Shown here piece by piece: positions 1-8,650 of a DNA stretch of 64,000 nucleotides. The stretch lies in assembly GCF_900604935.1 (NCBI RefSeq), contig NZ_UWPC01000002.1, positions 170,947 to 234,946 on the forward strand, in the 5' to 3' direction. The stretch comes from Vaginisenegalia massiliensis (GTDB taxonomy: Bacteria > Bacillota > Bacilli > Lactobacillales > Aerococcaceae). The position numbers were made by a program, and so were the translations under genes. The notes beneath the pieces are model-generated. The model was not told the origin of the DNA. It saw only the letters and a list, made by a program, of their open reading frames with translations, and did not search any database. Each line of letters opens with the position of its first letter. Within the stretch, counting starts at the first letter, position 1.

Positions 1-341
1 CCATGACTGAGATGAAAGATACCGTGACGAGCGGGCAAATCACTTACTCGATTCGTGATACTGAGATCGATGGCGTTCAAATTAAAAAAGATGATTTTAT
101 GGGAATTGTTAATGGTAAAATCGTTTTGTCTGAACCTGAATTGACTTCAGCTCTATTACACACTTTAGAAGCGATGCTCGATGAAGATAGTGAATTAATT
201 ACTCTCATTGTTGGCCAGGATGGATCACTTGAGCAAGCTCAAGAAGTGGCTAACCAACTTGAAGAAAACCACGAAGATCTTGAGATTGAGTTTATTCAAG
301 GTGATCAACCCGTTTATCAATATCTCATTTCGGTCGAATAA
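1..341 (+). CDS. fakA: Fatty acid kinase catalytic subunit FakA (DAK2/YloV family), C-terminal fragment
   Basis: This is the last ~113 codons of a gene that begins before the window; the frame is open from the first base, and the Met at position 3 is probably internal. The visible part resembles the C-terminal DegV-like/YloV region of the DAK2-domain protein: a segment with 'GIVNGKIVLSE', then an alternating acidic/hydrophobic part ending 'YQYLISVE'. In the family, FakA phosphorylates exogenous fatty acids presented by FakB for incorporation into phospholipid. The catalytic DAK2 domain lies outside the window. The fakA-recG-plsX order is common in Firmicutes and places it next to phospholipid genes plsX and acpP, which supports the call. 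A terminator follows directly. Confidence 0.72.
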   Translation, partial: MTEMKDTVTSGQITYSIRDTEIDGVQIKKDDFMGIVNGKIVLSEPELTSALLHTLEAMLDEDSELITLIVGQDGSLEQAQEVANQLEENHEDLEIEFIQGDQPVYQYLISVE

Positions 342-348
342 GTCGAGT

Positions 349-380
349 TAAAAAAGTGCCTACTCACGTGGCACTTTTTT
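349..380 (+). terminator. Intrinsic terminator after fakA
   Basis: An A-rich stretch leads into GTGCC, a short loop, then GGCAC and six Ts, giving an AAAAAGTGCC/GGCACTTTTTT hairpin. It lies between the fakA stop and the recG ribosome binding site, so recG probably has its own promoter or depends on readthrough. Confidence 0.8.
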
Positions 381-409
381 CTGTCTTATTTCTGGAAAGG
401 AGGGGAAAG

Positions 410-2452
410 ATGACAGAAAAGTCTTGGCTAGATTCACTGGCTAATCTTAGCGGTATTGGACCCGCTCGTTTGAGACTATTTCAACAGTTGGGATTATTCA
501 CAGTCAAGGATTTGTTATTTCATTTTCCTTTTCGCTATGAAGATATCCAAGAACGAGATTTGGCGACGATTCTTGATCAGGAAAAAGTGACCTTGAAGGG
601 GACAATCGTAACCCCTCCTGTGGTAGCCTATTTTGGGCGTAAGAAGAATCGGCTATCCTTTAAATTAGCAGTGAGTGATCATGATATTATTCAGGTTATT
701 TTCTTTAATCAACCCTATCTTAAGCAACAACTAGAAGTTGGCCAAACTCAAGCCATTTATGGCAAATGGCAAGCCAACAACCAAAGCCTTTTGGGAATGA
801 AATTAATCAAAGCTCAAAGTGAAGGAGACCACTTTGAGCCGGTTTATTCAACCGTAAAAGGACTAAAACAATCCACACTAGTTCAAACAATACGCCAAGC
901 TCTCGAGCAGTATGGCCCTCTTATTCCAGAGGTTGTCCCTGATTATCTTAATCATAAGTACCGTTTAATGCCATTGAATCAATCTTTAAGGCAGATGCAT
1001 TTTCCTGACAATGAAGCCCTAAGTCAACAAGCCAAACGGAAGATAATTTTTCAGGAATTCTTTCTTTATCAGTTACGTTTGCAGCTAGCTAGCCAACGCC
1101 AACATCAGCTTAATGGTCTCCGAATTCATTATAATGTAGAACAATTAAAGACCATCATTGCTGGTTTGCCTTATCAACTCACACCTGCTCAAAAACAAGC
1201 AGTCAATGAAATTTGTTATGATTTGATGGCTCCCTATCCGATGAAACGGATGTTACAAGGGGATGTTGGTTCAGGGAAGACGTTGGTGGCTTTTATCACG
1301 ATGATGGCAGCGGTGATTAGCGGTTATCAAACTGTCTTGATGGTTCCGACAGAAATATTAGCTAAACAGCATCAAGATAATTTCAATCGACTTTTTGAGC
1401 CTCAAGGCTTTCATGCAGAACTTTTAGTCAGTGCCATGCCAAGTAAAGCTAAGCAAGAGGTCATTCAAGGATTAGTGAGTGGTCGAATTCGACTGGTGAT
1501 AGGGACGCATGCCTTGATTCAAGAGACCATTCAATTTAAAAATTTGGGTTATGTTGTGATCGATGAACAACACCGTTTTGGCGTTGGTCAACGGCAGGCT
1601 CTCATCAACAAAGGGACGAAGGATCAGCCTCTCAATTTGCTCCAGATGACAGCCACACCAATACCTAGAACTTTGGCTTTGTCCTTGTTCGGGGAACTCA
1701 GTGTATCGACTTTAGATCAATTACCGTCGGGTCGTCAGCCGATTCAAACCTATCTAGTGAATGATGATCAACTTAACCAGGTTTATCAAGCTATGGCGCG
1801 CGAATTGGCAGCAGGTCACCAAGTCTATTATGTCTTACCCCTCATAGAAAGTTCTGAACATATGGAACAAATCGAGAATGTTATGGAAGTAAAGGAGAAG
1901 TTAACCTCTTTGTTCTCGCATTTTCAAGTAGGAACCTTACATGGTCAATTGGACAAGGCGCAACAACAAGAAGTTATGCAAGCCTTTATGGAACATGATT
2001 TATCTATCTTGGTTGCGACAACCATGGTTGAGGTTGGGGTGGATGTGCCAAACGCAACCATTATGGTGATTCAATCGGCTGAACGTTTTGGTTTGGCCCA
2101 ACTGCACCAGTTGAGAGGCCGGGTAGGAAGAAGCCATTTGCCTAGTTACTGTTATTTGATTGCTAATCCTACTACACAACAAGCCAAAGCACGGATGGAA
2201 ATAATGGTGCGTCATCAAGATGGTTTCCTTATCAGTCAAGAAGACTTAAAAATCAGAGGAATGGGTGACGTCCTTGGACGTCAACAAAGTGGCCTACCAC
2301 AGTTCCATTATGCTAATCCGATAGAAGATCAGACGGTATTACAAATAGCTCAAGCAGAAGTAAAAGCCTTATTGTCGCAACCGAATCAATTGAGTCCTCA
2401 AGAAAATCAGACTTTAGCTGAATGGATTCAAACAGAAATTATCGAACTATAA
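410..2452 (+). CDS. recG: ATP-dependent DNA helicase RecG
   Basis: RecG is a superfamily 2 helicase that remodels stalled replication forks and branch-migrates Holliday junctions. The 680-residue product matches the usual length. An N-terminal wedge/OB region (about residues 1-230) precedes the helicase core: Walker A 'GDVGSGKT' at about 284-291, the DExH box 'DEQH' at about 385, motif III 'TATPIPRTLAL', and motif VI 'QLRGRVGRS'. The frame is open upstream to position 356, but that stretch overlaps the fakA terminator. The ATG at 410 is preceded by a strong AAAGGAGGGG, so I start there. plsX follows 13 bases downstream, probably in the same transcript. Confidence 0.96.
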   Translation: MTEKSWLDSLANLSGIGPARLRLFQQLGLFTVKDLLFHFPFRYEDIQERDLATILDQEKVTLKGTIVTPPVVAYFGRKKNRLSFKLAVSDHDIIQVIFFNQPYLKQQLEVGQTQAIYGKWQANNQSLLGMKLIKAQSEGDHFEPVYSTVKGLKQSTLVQTIRQALEQYGPLIPEVVPDYLNHKYRLMPLNQSLRQMHFPDNEALSQQAKRKIIFQEFFLYQLRLQLASQRQHQLNGLRIHYNVEQLKTIIAGLPYQLTPAQKQAVNEICYDLMAPYPMKRMLQGDVGSGKTLVAFITMMAAVISGYQTVLMVPTEILAKQHQDNFNRLFEPQGFHAELLVSAMPSKAKQEVIQGLVSGRIRLVIGTHALIQETIQFKNLGYVVIDEQHRFGVGQRQALINKGTKDQPLNLLQMTATPIPRTLALSLFGELSVSTLDQLPSGRQPIQTYLVNDDQLNQVYQAMARELAAGHQVYYVLPLIESSEHMEQIENVMEVKEKLTSLFSHFQVGTLHGQLDKAQQQEVMQAFMEHDLSILVATTMVEVGVDVPNATIMVIQSAERFGLAQLHQLRGRVGRSHLPSYCYLIANPTTQQAKARMEIMVRHQDGFLISQEDLKIRGMGDVLGRQQSGLPQFHYANPIEDQTVLQIAQAEVKALLSQPNQLSPQENQTLAEWIQTEIIEL

Positions 2453-2465
2453 AAGGAGTTAGACC

Positions 2466-3473
2466 ATGATTAAAATTGCACTTGATGCTATGGGTGGCGA
2501 TCATGCCCCTGAAGCCACGGTCAAAGGGGCTCAATTAGCCATTCAAAGCTTTAATGATATCGAGATTTGTCTTTTTGGTGATCAGGAACAAATTAGACCT
2601 TATTTAAGCAATGAGGACCGGATCACCATCCGTCATACAAATGAGAAAATACAAAGTGATGACGAACCTGTGATGGCTGTCCGCCGTAAGAAAGAAGCTT
2701 CAATGGTTATGGCGGCTAATGCAGTAAAAAATCAAGAATTTGATGCCCTTATTTCAGCGGGAAACACGGGAGCTTTGTTAGCCTGTGGTTTACTTGTCGT
2801 AGGACGCATTAAGCATATCGATCGCCCAGGATTGATGCCACTTATTCCAACTGGTCGGGCTGACCAACCCTATTTAATCCTAATGGATGCGGGAGCCAAT
2901 GCTGATTGCAAACCACTCAACCTTCATCAATTTGCGACCTTAGCCAATTATTACGCTAAAACGGTCATGAAAATAGATCAACCTCGTATTGGCTTGATTA
3001 ATAATGGGACTGAAGCTAACAAAGGGAATGATTTAACAAAAGCGGCTTTTGGTTTGTTAGAAGCGGATAATGAGCTAAACTTTGTCGGCAATGTGGAAGC
3101 TAAAAGCTTGTTGAATGGGCAAATAGATATTACCGTGGCCGATGGTTTTACCGGTAACGCTGTTTTAAAAACACTTGAGGGAACAGCTAAGATGATTTTT
3201 TCAGCGATTAAGGAGCAAGTGATGCAGAGTGGCCCATTAACTAAATTAGGAGCTCTCCTCATGAAGCCAAGTTTAAAACAATTGAAGGATAAATTTGACG
3301 ATACGAAAGCCGGCGGAGCTGTCCTCCTTGGAGTAAAAGCTCCCGTCATAAAAGCGCATGGGTCTTCTAATGAAATTGCCATTTTCAATGCGATTCGCCA
3401 AGCTCGTCAAGTCGTTGAATCCGGATTCACAGAAGAGGTTGTTCAGCATTTCGAAAATAAAGCGCTTGAATAA
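2466..3473 (+). CDS. plsX: Phosphate acyltransferase PlsX
   Basis: PlsX converts acyl-ACP to acyl-phosphate, the donor used by PlsY for the first step of phosphatidic acid synthesis; it is a peripheral membrane enzyme. The 335-residue product starts with the family signature 'KIALDAMGGDHAPEATVKGA' and carries the 'ISAGNTGALLACG' and 'DAGANADCKP' segments. The start ATG has AAAAGGAGTT just upstream. It sits between recG and acpP, whose product supplies its acyl-ACP substrate. Length and motifs are intact. Confidence 0.97.
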   Translation: MIKIALDAMGGDHAPEATVKGAQLAIQSFNDIEICLFGDQEQIRPYLSNEDRITIRHTNEKIQSDDEPVMAVRRKKEASMVMAANAVKNQEFDALISAGNTGALLACGLLVVGRIKHIDRPGLMPLIPTGRADQPYLILMDAGANADCKPLNLHQFATLANYYAKTVMKIDQPRIGLINNGTEANKGNDLTKAAFGLLEADNELNFVGNVEAKSLLNGQIDITVADGFTGNAVLKTLEGTAKMIFSAIKEQVMQSGPLTKLGALLMKPSLKQLKDKFDDTKAGGAVLLGVKAPVIKAHGSSNEIAIFNAIRQARQVVESGFTEEVVQHFENKALE

Positions 3474-3614
3474 GCGGTTACATGAGTAATAGGTGAAGAG
3501 CTCTCATAATATTGTAATTTTTTATTTTAAAAACATAGACAAGTGTCAAAATAGTATGTAAAATAAGAAGAGTGACGGTATAGAACACAATAATTCAAGA
3601 ACGGAGGGCACAGG

Positions 3615-3857
3615 ATGAGCGAGAAATCAACATTCGATACAGTTAAAGAGATGATTGTCGACCGTTTTGGAGTTCAAGCTGATAAAGTAACAGCAGAGAT
3701 GACTTTTGAGGATTTAGGCGCTGATTCATTAGATGTAGTTGAACTAGTGATGGAATTAGAAGATGCCTTTGATATCCAATTTGCTGATGACCGTATTGAA
3801 TCATTGACTAATGTCGGTGACGCAGTAGCATATATCAATGAACTCAAGAATAACTAA
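3615..3857 (+). CDS. acpP: Acyl carrier protein
   Basis: ACP carries growing fatty acyl chains on a phosphopantetheine arm. The 80-residue acidic protein has the '[17 protein letters not shown]' signature, with the modified serine at residue 38. The start has an ACGGAGGGCACAGG binding site. A 141-base AT-rich gap separates it from plsX and may hold a promoter, but I see no convincing -35/-10 pair. A hairpin terminator follows at 3873-3907. Its neighbourhood (plsX upstream) indicates the housekeeping fatty-acid/phospholipid ACP rather than a D-alanyl or polyketide carrier. Confidence 0.96.
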   Translation: MSEKSTFDTVKEMIVDRFGVQADKVTAEMTFEDLGADSLDVVELVMELEDAFDIQFADDRIESLTNVGDAVAYINELKNN

Positions 3858-3872
3858 GAAATGAACGGCATT

Positions 3873-3907
3873 AACACTGCTTATTTCTATGAGTAGTGTT
3901 TTTGCTT
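3873..3907 (+). terminator. Intrinsic terminator between acpP and oppD
   Basis: An 11-bp stem begins AACACTGC and returns as TGAGTAGTGTT (two G-U pairs), followed by a T-rich tract. It ends only about 27 bases before the oppD start, and I see no clear promoter between them, so opp expression may depend partly on readthrough. Confidence 0.7.
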
Positions 3908-3934
3908 TATTAAGAAATGAACGGGGGCAATATA

Positions 3935-4942
3935 ATGGAAACGGATAAAATCTTACTTGAAGTAAATGATTTACATACCGCATTTAGAATTAAAGATGAT
4001 TTCTATGATGCGGTTGATGGTGTATCGTTTACCTTATCTAAGAATGAAAAATTAGCCATTGTTGGTGAATCAGGATGTGGTAAAAGTACTTTGGCAACAG
4101 CCATCGTAGGTTTACACAATCGTTTGAATACAAAAATTTCAGGTGAAATCTTATATAAAGGGCAAAATTTGGTTGATTTAACCGAAGAACAGTATACCAA
4201 GATTCGTGGTAATGAGATTGGTATGATTTTCCAAGATCCATTGGCATCTTTAAACCCATTGATGACCATCGAAGCTCAAATTGAAGAGTCATTATTCTAT
4301 CATACAAAATTAAACAAAGAGCAACGTCATGAACGGGTTCTTGAACTTTTAGATCAAGTGGGAATTGCTAATCCTCAACGGATGGCTAAACAATATCCAC
4401 ATGAATTATCAGGTGGAATGCGTCAACGGGTCATTATCGCTATCGCCCTAGCTTGTAAGCCACCAATTATCATCGCCGATGAACCAACAACGGCTTTGGA
4501 TGTAACCATTCAAGCTCAAATCTTAGATCTACTTAATGAAATCCAAACTGAAACTGAATCAGGTATTATTTTAATTACCCACGATTTAGGTGTTGTAGCA
4601 GAAACAGCTGACCGAGTTGCGGTAATGTATGCAGGTCAGTTTGTTGAAATTGCCCCAGTTCATGAAATCTTTAATAATCCACAACACCCTTATACACGTT
4701 CTTTACTACGTTCGATTCCGCAATCTAATGATATTGCTGACGAAAGCGGTGAACTTCATGTTATTCAAGGGGTGGTACCAACCTTAACTAAGATGCCACA
4801 CAAGGGCTGCCGTTTTGCTCCTCGGATTCCTTGGATTGATGCATCTGAACACGAAGAAGACCCACAACTTCATGAAGTAAGTCCTGGTCACTTCGTTCGC
4901 TGTACTTGTTACAAGAATTTCCATTTTGAAGGGGAGGAATAG
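3935..4942 (+). CDS. oppD: Oligopeptide ABC transporter ATP-binding protein OppD
   Basis: One of the two ATPases that drive the Opp peptide importer. The 335-residue product has Walker A 'GESGCGKST', ABC signature 'LSGGMRQR', Walker B/D-loop 'IIIADEPTTALD' and H-loop 'LITHDLG', followed by the C-terminal oligopeptide/dipeptide extension ending in a Cys-containing tail ('VRCTCY'). The frame reaches back to an ATG at 3917, but the ATG at 3935 has a GGGGGC binding site at proper spacing and is preferred. The first gene of oppDFBC, an order known from Lactococcus. In the tail, the usual second Cys after 'GCRFAPR' is replaced by Ile. Confidence 0.93.
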   Translation: METDKILLEVNDLHTAFRIKDDFYDAVDGVSFTLSKNEKLAIVGESGCGKSTLATAIVGLHNRLNTKISGEILYKGQNLVDLTEEQYTKIRGNEIGMIFQDPLASLNPLMTIEAQIEESLFYHTKLNKEQRHERVLELLDQVGIANPQRMAKQYPHELSGGMRQRVIIAIALACKPPIIIADEPTTALDVTIQAQILDLLNEIQTETESGIILITHDLGVVAETADRVAVMYAGQFVEIAPVHEIFNNPQHPYTRSLLRSIPQSNDIADESGELHVIQGVVPTLTKMPHKGCRFAPRIPWIDASEHEEDPQLHEVSPGHFVRCTCYKNFHFEGEE

Positions 4943-4944
4943 TC

Positions 4945-5919
4945 ATGTCAGAATTTATTCGAATTGAAGACTTAAAAGTGCACTATCCCATTCGGAGTGG
5001 CTTCTTTAACCGAATTACGGATTATGTTTATGCAGTAGATGGCGTTTCTTTATCTTTTGAAGAAGGAAAGACTTACGGTTTAGTAGGTGAGTCTGGATCA
5101 GGTAAATCAACGATTGGTAAATCCATTATCGGTTTAGAAAAAATCACCTCAGGTAATATCTATTATCAAGGACAAGAAGTCTCAAAAGAAGCTCGCAATC
5201 GTCGTTCTGAATATCGACGGAATGTACAAATGATTTTCCAAGATTCTTTATCAAGTTTTAACCCTAAGAAACGGATTGGCGATATCTTAGCTGAACCTTT
5301 ACGTAATTTCACTAACTTCACACCAGATGAAGAAAAGAAAAAAATCAATGAGTTATTGAGCATTGTTGGTTTAAGTGAAGAAGCTGTTAACAAGTTCCCT
5401 CACGAATTCTCCGGTGGTCAACGTCAACGGATTGGGGTAGCTCGGGCAGTGGCAATTAATCCTAAATTGATTATTGCCGATGAACCTGTATCAGCTCTGG
5501 ACTTATCAGTACAAGCGCAAGTCTTAAACTTCATGAAACGTATTCAAGCAGAATATAATACATCATTCTTATTTATCTCTCATGACCTTGGTGTTGTGCG
5601 TCATATGTGTGATGAATTAGCTATTATGTATCGCGGTCGTTTCACTGAATATGGTACGCGTGAAGATATCTATTCTAATCCTCAACATATCTATACCAAA
5701 CGTTTATTATCTGCGATTCCTCAAGTGGATCCAAACAATCGTGACCAAAATAAATTAGTTCGTTTGAAAGTTGAGAAGGATTACCAACAAAATTCAGCGA
5801 AATATTATTCAGAAACAGGTCGCGTTTATGATCTTGTGCCAATCTCACCAACTCATAAAGTGGCCATTAAAGATCAAGTACTTCCAGAATTACACAAAGC
5901 AGTAGAGGGGGCAGAATAA
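4945..5919 (+). CDS. oppF: Oligopeptide ABC transporter ATP-binding protein OppF
   Basis: Second ATPase of the Opp importer, forming a heterodimer with OppD. Motifs in order are Walker A 'GESGSGKST', a Q-loop in 'MIFQDSLSSFNPKK', signature 'FSGGQRQR', Walker B 'LIIADEPVSALD' and H-loop 'FISHDLG'. The product is 324 residues, normal for OppF. It begins two bases after the oppD stop, behind GGGGAGGAAT, so the two ATPases are translated at matched levels. oppB follows one base after its stop. Confidence 0.94.
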   Translation: MSEFIRIEDLKVHYPIRSGFFNRITDYVYAVDGVSLSFEEGKTYGLVGESGSGKSTIGKSIIGLEKITSGNIYYQGQEVSKEARNRRSEYRRNVQMIFQDSLSSFNPKKRIGDILAEPLRNFTNFTPDEEKKKINELLSIVGLSEEAVNKFPHEFSGGQRQRIGVARAVAINPKLIIADEPVSALDLSVQAQVLNFMKRIQAEYNTSFLFISHDLGVVRHMCDELAIMYRGRFTEYGTREDIYSNPQHIYTKRLLSAIPQVDPNNRDQNKLVRLKVEKDYQQNSAKYYSETGRVYDLVPISPTHKVAIKDQVLPELHKAVEGAE

Positions 5920-5920
5920 T

Positions 5921-6883
5921 ATGTGGAAAACAATCTTACGTCGTATTTTACTCATGATTCCGCAAATTATCATCTTAAGTATTCTCGTCTTCGCTTTAGC
6001 TAGCTTGATGCCAGGGGATGCTTTAACTGGGATGATTGACCCAAACATTTCACCAGAACAAATTGCGGCTATGCGGGAAAAATTAGGGTTGAATAAACCC
6101 GTCCATGAACGTTACATTGACTGGGCTTCCAAAGCTTTAGTGGGTGACTTTGGTCGTTCGTGGGCGCATAAACAACCTGTATTATCCATCATTGGTCAAC
6201 GGATTTGGCCAACTTTATGGTTATCCCTTCTAACGGTTATTATTACTTATGCAATTGCTTTGCCATTAGGCTTGTTTGCTGGTCGTTATCAAAATTCATT
6301 CTTTGATAAAGCGGTAAACTTCTATACATTCTTCTCGTATTCTATTCCAACCTTCGTGTTAGGTTTATTATCATTATGGTTCTTCGGTTACACACTAAAC
6401 TTATTCCCAACTCGGGGAACAGTTGGATCAGGCGTAACACCGGGTACGATTCAATATATGATGTCTCGACTTGAACATATGATTCTTCCTGCTCTTGTCT
6501 TAGGATTCTTAGGAACAACAGGGATTATTCAATATCTTAGAACCGGTGTTATTGATGCTAAGACACAAGATTATGTGCGTACGGCTAAGGCTAAAGGGGT
6601 ACCTGAAAACGTTGTCTTCCGTCGTCATATTTTCCGCAACTCACTCTTACCGATTGCGGCCTTCATGGGTTATACAATCACCGGCTTGATTTCAGGATCA
6701 ATTATTACCGAACGTATCTTTACTTACCAAGGAATGGGACAATTATTCTTAACGTCGATTACTGGGCGTGATTACTCAGTTATGACAGCTTTAGTTCTCT
6801 TGTTTGGTTTAATGACACTTTTAGGTACCTTACTATCTGATATCATTATGGTATTTGTCGATCCACGGATCAGAATTGATTAG
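5921..6883 (+). CDS. oppB: Oligopeptide ABC transporter permease OppB
   Basis: Membrane subunit of the Opp importer. The 320-residue protein starts with an N-terminal transmembrane segment ('IILSILVFALASLMPGDAL'), has about six hydrophobic segments, and carries the EAA-type cytoplasmic loop 'DYVRTAKAKGVPENVVFRRH' that contacts the ATPases. This is the standard OppB/DppB architecture. The start codon has AGAGGGGGCAG upstream, within the end of oppF. It pairs with OppC, encoded 14 bases downstream. Confidence 0.95.
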   Translation: MWKTILRRILLMIPQIIILSILVFALASLMPGDALTGMIDPNISPEQIAAMREKLGLNKPVHERYIDWASKALVGDFGRSWAHKQPVLSIIGQRIWPTLWLSLLTVIITYAIALPLGLFAGRYQNSFFDKAVNFYTFFSYSIPTFVLGLLSLWFFGYTLNLFPTRGTVGSGVTPGTIQYMMSRLEHMILPALVLGFLGTTGIIQYLRTGVIDAKTQDYVRTAKAKGVPENVVFRRHIFRNSLLPIAAFMGYTITGLISGSIITERIFTYQGMGQLFLTSITGRDYSVMTALVLLFGLMTLLGTLLSDIIMVFVDPRIRID

Positions 6884-6897
6884 GAGGTGAGTGGAGA

Positions 6898-7824
6898 ATG
6901 GAAAATAATAAAGTAGATATCATCCAAACAACGGAAGAAATTGTCTCAGAAGAAAAATCTCTACCACCGATGGGATTTGAAGTTATTAAACGTGAGTTTA
7001 TGAAAGATAAGCTTGCTTTATTTGCTTTAATTATCTTAGTAGGAATTTTTGTTGTAGCCGTATGTGCGCCTTTCTTCATGGACTTAGATAAGTTAACGAG
7101 AGTAGATATTTTCAACCGTTATACAGCACCAGGTCAAGGTGGTTACATCCTTGGTTCCGATGAAGGTGGTCGTGATATTTTGGCCCTATTAGTGGTTGGA
7201 ACGCGAAATTCAGTCTTTATTGGTGTATGTATTACTATCTTCTCAATTATCATTGGGGTAGCATTAGGGATCATCTCTGGTTACTATGGTGGTGTGATTG
7301 ACGATATTTTAATGCGTATTGTTGACTTCATCATGGTATTACCAGTAATTATGATTATCATTGTAGTTGTGACTATCGTTCATAAGTTTACTATTTGGAC
7401 TTTGATTTGGGTCTTGACGGCTTTTTCTTGGTCAGGAATTACCCGTCTTTTCCGGACAGCTACTTTGAGTGAAGCCTCGAAAGACTATATCGCTGCTTCT
7501 AAAACAATGGGTACACCAGACTGGAAAATTATGTTCTTTGGTTTACTACCAAATTTGAGTTCACTCTTTATTACTAACTTTATTCTAAACTTTGCTGGTA
7601 ATATTGGGGTTGAAACGGGTTTAAGTTTCTTAGGTTTTGGTTTACCAGTAGGAACACCATCACTTGGTACTTTAATCGGTTATGCTTCAAGTCCAGATAT
7701 TATTGAAAATAAAAAGTGGGTTTGGTTACCAGCTGCCTTATTAGTTTTAGTTATGATGTTATGTATTAACTATATTGGTCAAGCTTTAGGTCGGGCAGCC
7801 GATTCTAAGCGCCGTCTAGGTTAG
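6898..7824 (+). CDS. oppC: Oligopeptide ABC transporter permease OppC
   Basis: Second membrane subunit. It has the cytoplasmic N-terminal extension and first membrane helix typical of OppC, the periplasmic-side motif 'YILGSDEGGRDILALLV', and the ATPase-contact loop 'DYIAASKTMGTPDWKIMF'. The product is 308 residues. The start is preceded by TTAGGAGGTGAG, a very strong site. It ends the oppDFBC transcript at a terminator. The binding-protein gene that usually follows is displaced: the nearest oppA begins at 10577, beyond the zinc cassette. Confidence 0.95.
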   Translation: MENNKVDIIQTTEEIVSEEKSLPPMGFEVIKREFMKDKLALFALIILVGIFVVAVCAPFFMDLDKLTRVDIFNRYTAPGQGGYILGSDEGGRDILALLVVGTRNSVFIGVCITIFSIIIGVALGIISGYYGGVIDDILMRIVDFIMVLPVIMIIIVVVTIVHKFTIWTLIWVLTAFSWSGITRLFRTATLSEASKDYIAASKTMGTPDWKIMFFGLLPNLSSLFITNFILNFAGNIGVETGLSFLGFGLPVGTPSLGTLIGYASSPDIIENKKWVWLPAALLVLVMMLCINYIGQALGRAADSKRRLG

Positions 7825-7841
7825 TTAAATAAGCAATATTT

Positions 7842-7896
7842 AAAGTTGAACTTTATTCTAAATGTTATTTAGAATAAAGTTCGACTTTTTCTTTTT
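7842..7896 (+). terminator. Strong intrinsic terminator after oppC
   Basis: A long nearly perfect stem (AAAGTTGAACTTTATTCTAAA returning as TTAGAATAAAGTTCGACTTT, one mismatch) ends in TTTTTC. It insulates oppDFBC from the zinc cassette. Confidence 0.88.
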
Positions 7897-7972
7897 GGGA
7901 AGAAAATATCGAAATAATGCTATGGTATTATCGGCTGTATTTGAATAGATAGAAATATATTCTTGACAAGGT

Positions 7973-8022
7973 TAATTAGAATTGATATCATGCATAATGT
8001 TAATCGTAACATTTACATTTTA
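7973..8022 (+). promoter_or_regulatory. Promoter and Zur-like operator of the rpsN2-rpmF2 cassette
   Basis: TTGACA at 7973-7978 lies 16 bases from TAATGT at 7995-8000. Directly overlapping the -10 is a perfect inverted repeat, AATGTTA-ATCG-TAACATT (7996-8013). The stretch 8002-8022 matches the Bacillus/Staphylococcus Zur box (AATCGTAATNATTACGATTT plus A) at about 16 of 20 defined positions. A repressor bound here would block RNA polymerase. The promoter is read directly from sequence; the Zur assignment is inferred from consensus recalled from the family and from the zinc-related genes downstream. Confidence 0.6.
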
Positions 8023-8041
8023 TAGATAGAGGAGAGATATA

Positions 8042-8311
8042 ATGGCAAAGAAATCAAAGAAAGTAAAATATGAAAAACAAAAGAAACTCGTAGAACAATA
8101 TGCTGAATTGCGACGTGAATTAAAGGAAAAGGGTGATTATGATGCTTTGCGAAAATTGCCTCGTGATTCAAATCCAAATCGGCTTAAATTACGTGACCAA
8201 CTAGACGGTCGTCCTCGGGCGTATATGCGTAAATTTGGTTTATCACGGGTAAAATTCCGTCAATTAGCGGCTAAAGGTCTGATACCAGGTGTCAAAAAGG
8301 CAAGTTGGTAA
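8042..8311 (+). CDS. rpsN: Zinc-independent 30S ribosomal protein S14 (C-minus paralog)
   Basis: The 89-residue product has the S14 core and the C-terminal signature '[20 protein letters not shown]' ending '[11 protein letters not shown]'. It contains no cysteine, so it is the zinc-free (C-) form rather than the 61-residue zinc-ribbon S14 encoded in the main ribosomal operon. In Bacillus and streptococci such paralogs are made when zinc is scarce and replace the zinc form. The start has GAGGAGAGATATA upstream. It heads a group with a zinc-free L32 and a zinc-binding transport protein, behind a Zur-like operator, which fits this role. Confidence 0.93.
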   Translation: MAKKSKKVKYEKQKKLVEQYAELRRELKEKGDYDALRKLPRDSNPNRLKLRDQLDGRPRAYMRKFGLSRVKFRQLAAKGLIPGVKKASW

Positions 8312-8350
8312 TTACAATTATGAAAGATTGATAGAAAGGGAATTTACTTT

Positions 8351-8464
8351 ATGGAAAAACAAGATATTTCGAGTGCATATCGTCGTTTGAAATCTACCAA
8401 TATCAAAACTAAACGCCGTGCTAAAAAAATAATCCAAGATTATAAACGAAATAAAAAGAAATAG
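8351..8464 (+). CDS. 37-residue basic protein of unknown function in the zinc-starvation cassette
   Basis: A short ORF between rpsN and rpmF: ATG at 8351, TAG at 8464, with GAAAGGGAAT nearby as a binding site. The product has 15 Lys/Arg and only three acidic residues in 37, with a C-terminal run of lysines ('YKRNKKK'). It has no cysteine. The spacing (39 bases after rpsN, 12 before rpmF, whose own AGGAGG overlaps the TAG) indicates a genuine operon member. I do not recognise it as L33, L36, L31 or S18. A small ribosome-associated protein is a reasonable guess but is inference from composition and context only. Confidence 0.6.
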   Translation: MEKQDISSAYRRLKSTNIKTKRRAKKIIQDYKRNKKK

Positions 8465-8476
8465 GAGGAAAACTTT

Positions 8477-8650
8477 ATGGCAGTGCCAAAGCGCCGAACA
8501 TCAAAAGCAAAGAAAAATGCAAGACGCACACATAAAAAATTAAAAACACCTAATATTAGCATAGACGCCTTAACTGGGGCATATCATCGTTCACACTATA
8601 TTTCGACTGATGGAACCTACAAAGGACGTCAGGTTCTTGAAAAAGAATAA
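8477..8650 (+). CDS. rpmF: Zinc-independent 50S ribosomal protein L32 (C-minus paralog)
   Basis: Too short for most ORF filters, this 57-residue protein begins 'MAVPKRRTSKAKKNARRTHK', the unmistakable L32 N-terminus, and ends 'GTYKGRQVLEKE'. In zinc-binding L32 the second half holds two Cys-X2-Cys pairs; here it reads 'SIDALTGAYHRSHYIS' with no cysteine, so the metal site is gone. ATAGGAGGAAAACTTT precedes the ATG. Together with the zinc-free S14 two genes upstream, this makes a paired zinc-sparing ribosomal module. The 3' end overlaps the beginning of the next gene. Confidence 0.93.
   Translation: MAVPKRRTSKAKKNARRTHKKLKTPNISIDALTGAYHRSHYISTDGTYKGRQVLEKE

Noticed and set aside
356..409. N-terminal extension of recG to the ATG at 356
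   Set aside because: It overlaps the terminator hairpin, has no binding site, and 'MPTHVALFSVLFLERRGK' is not part of RecG; the ATG at 410 has a strong site.
2978..3388. 136-residue minus-strand ORF inside plsX
   Set aside because: Antisense shadow of a well-supported gene; no binding site and no recognisable protein features.
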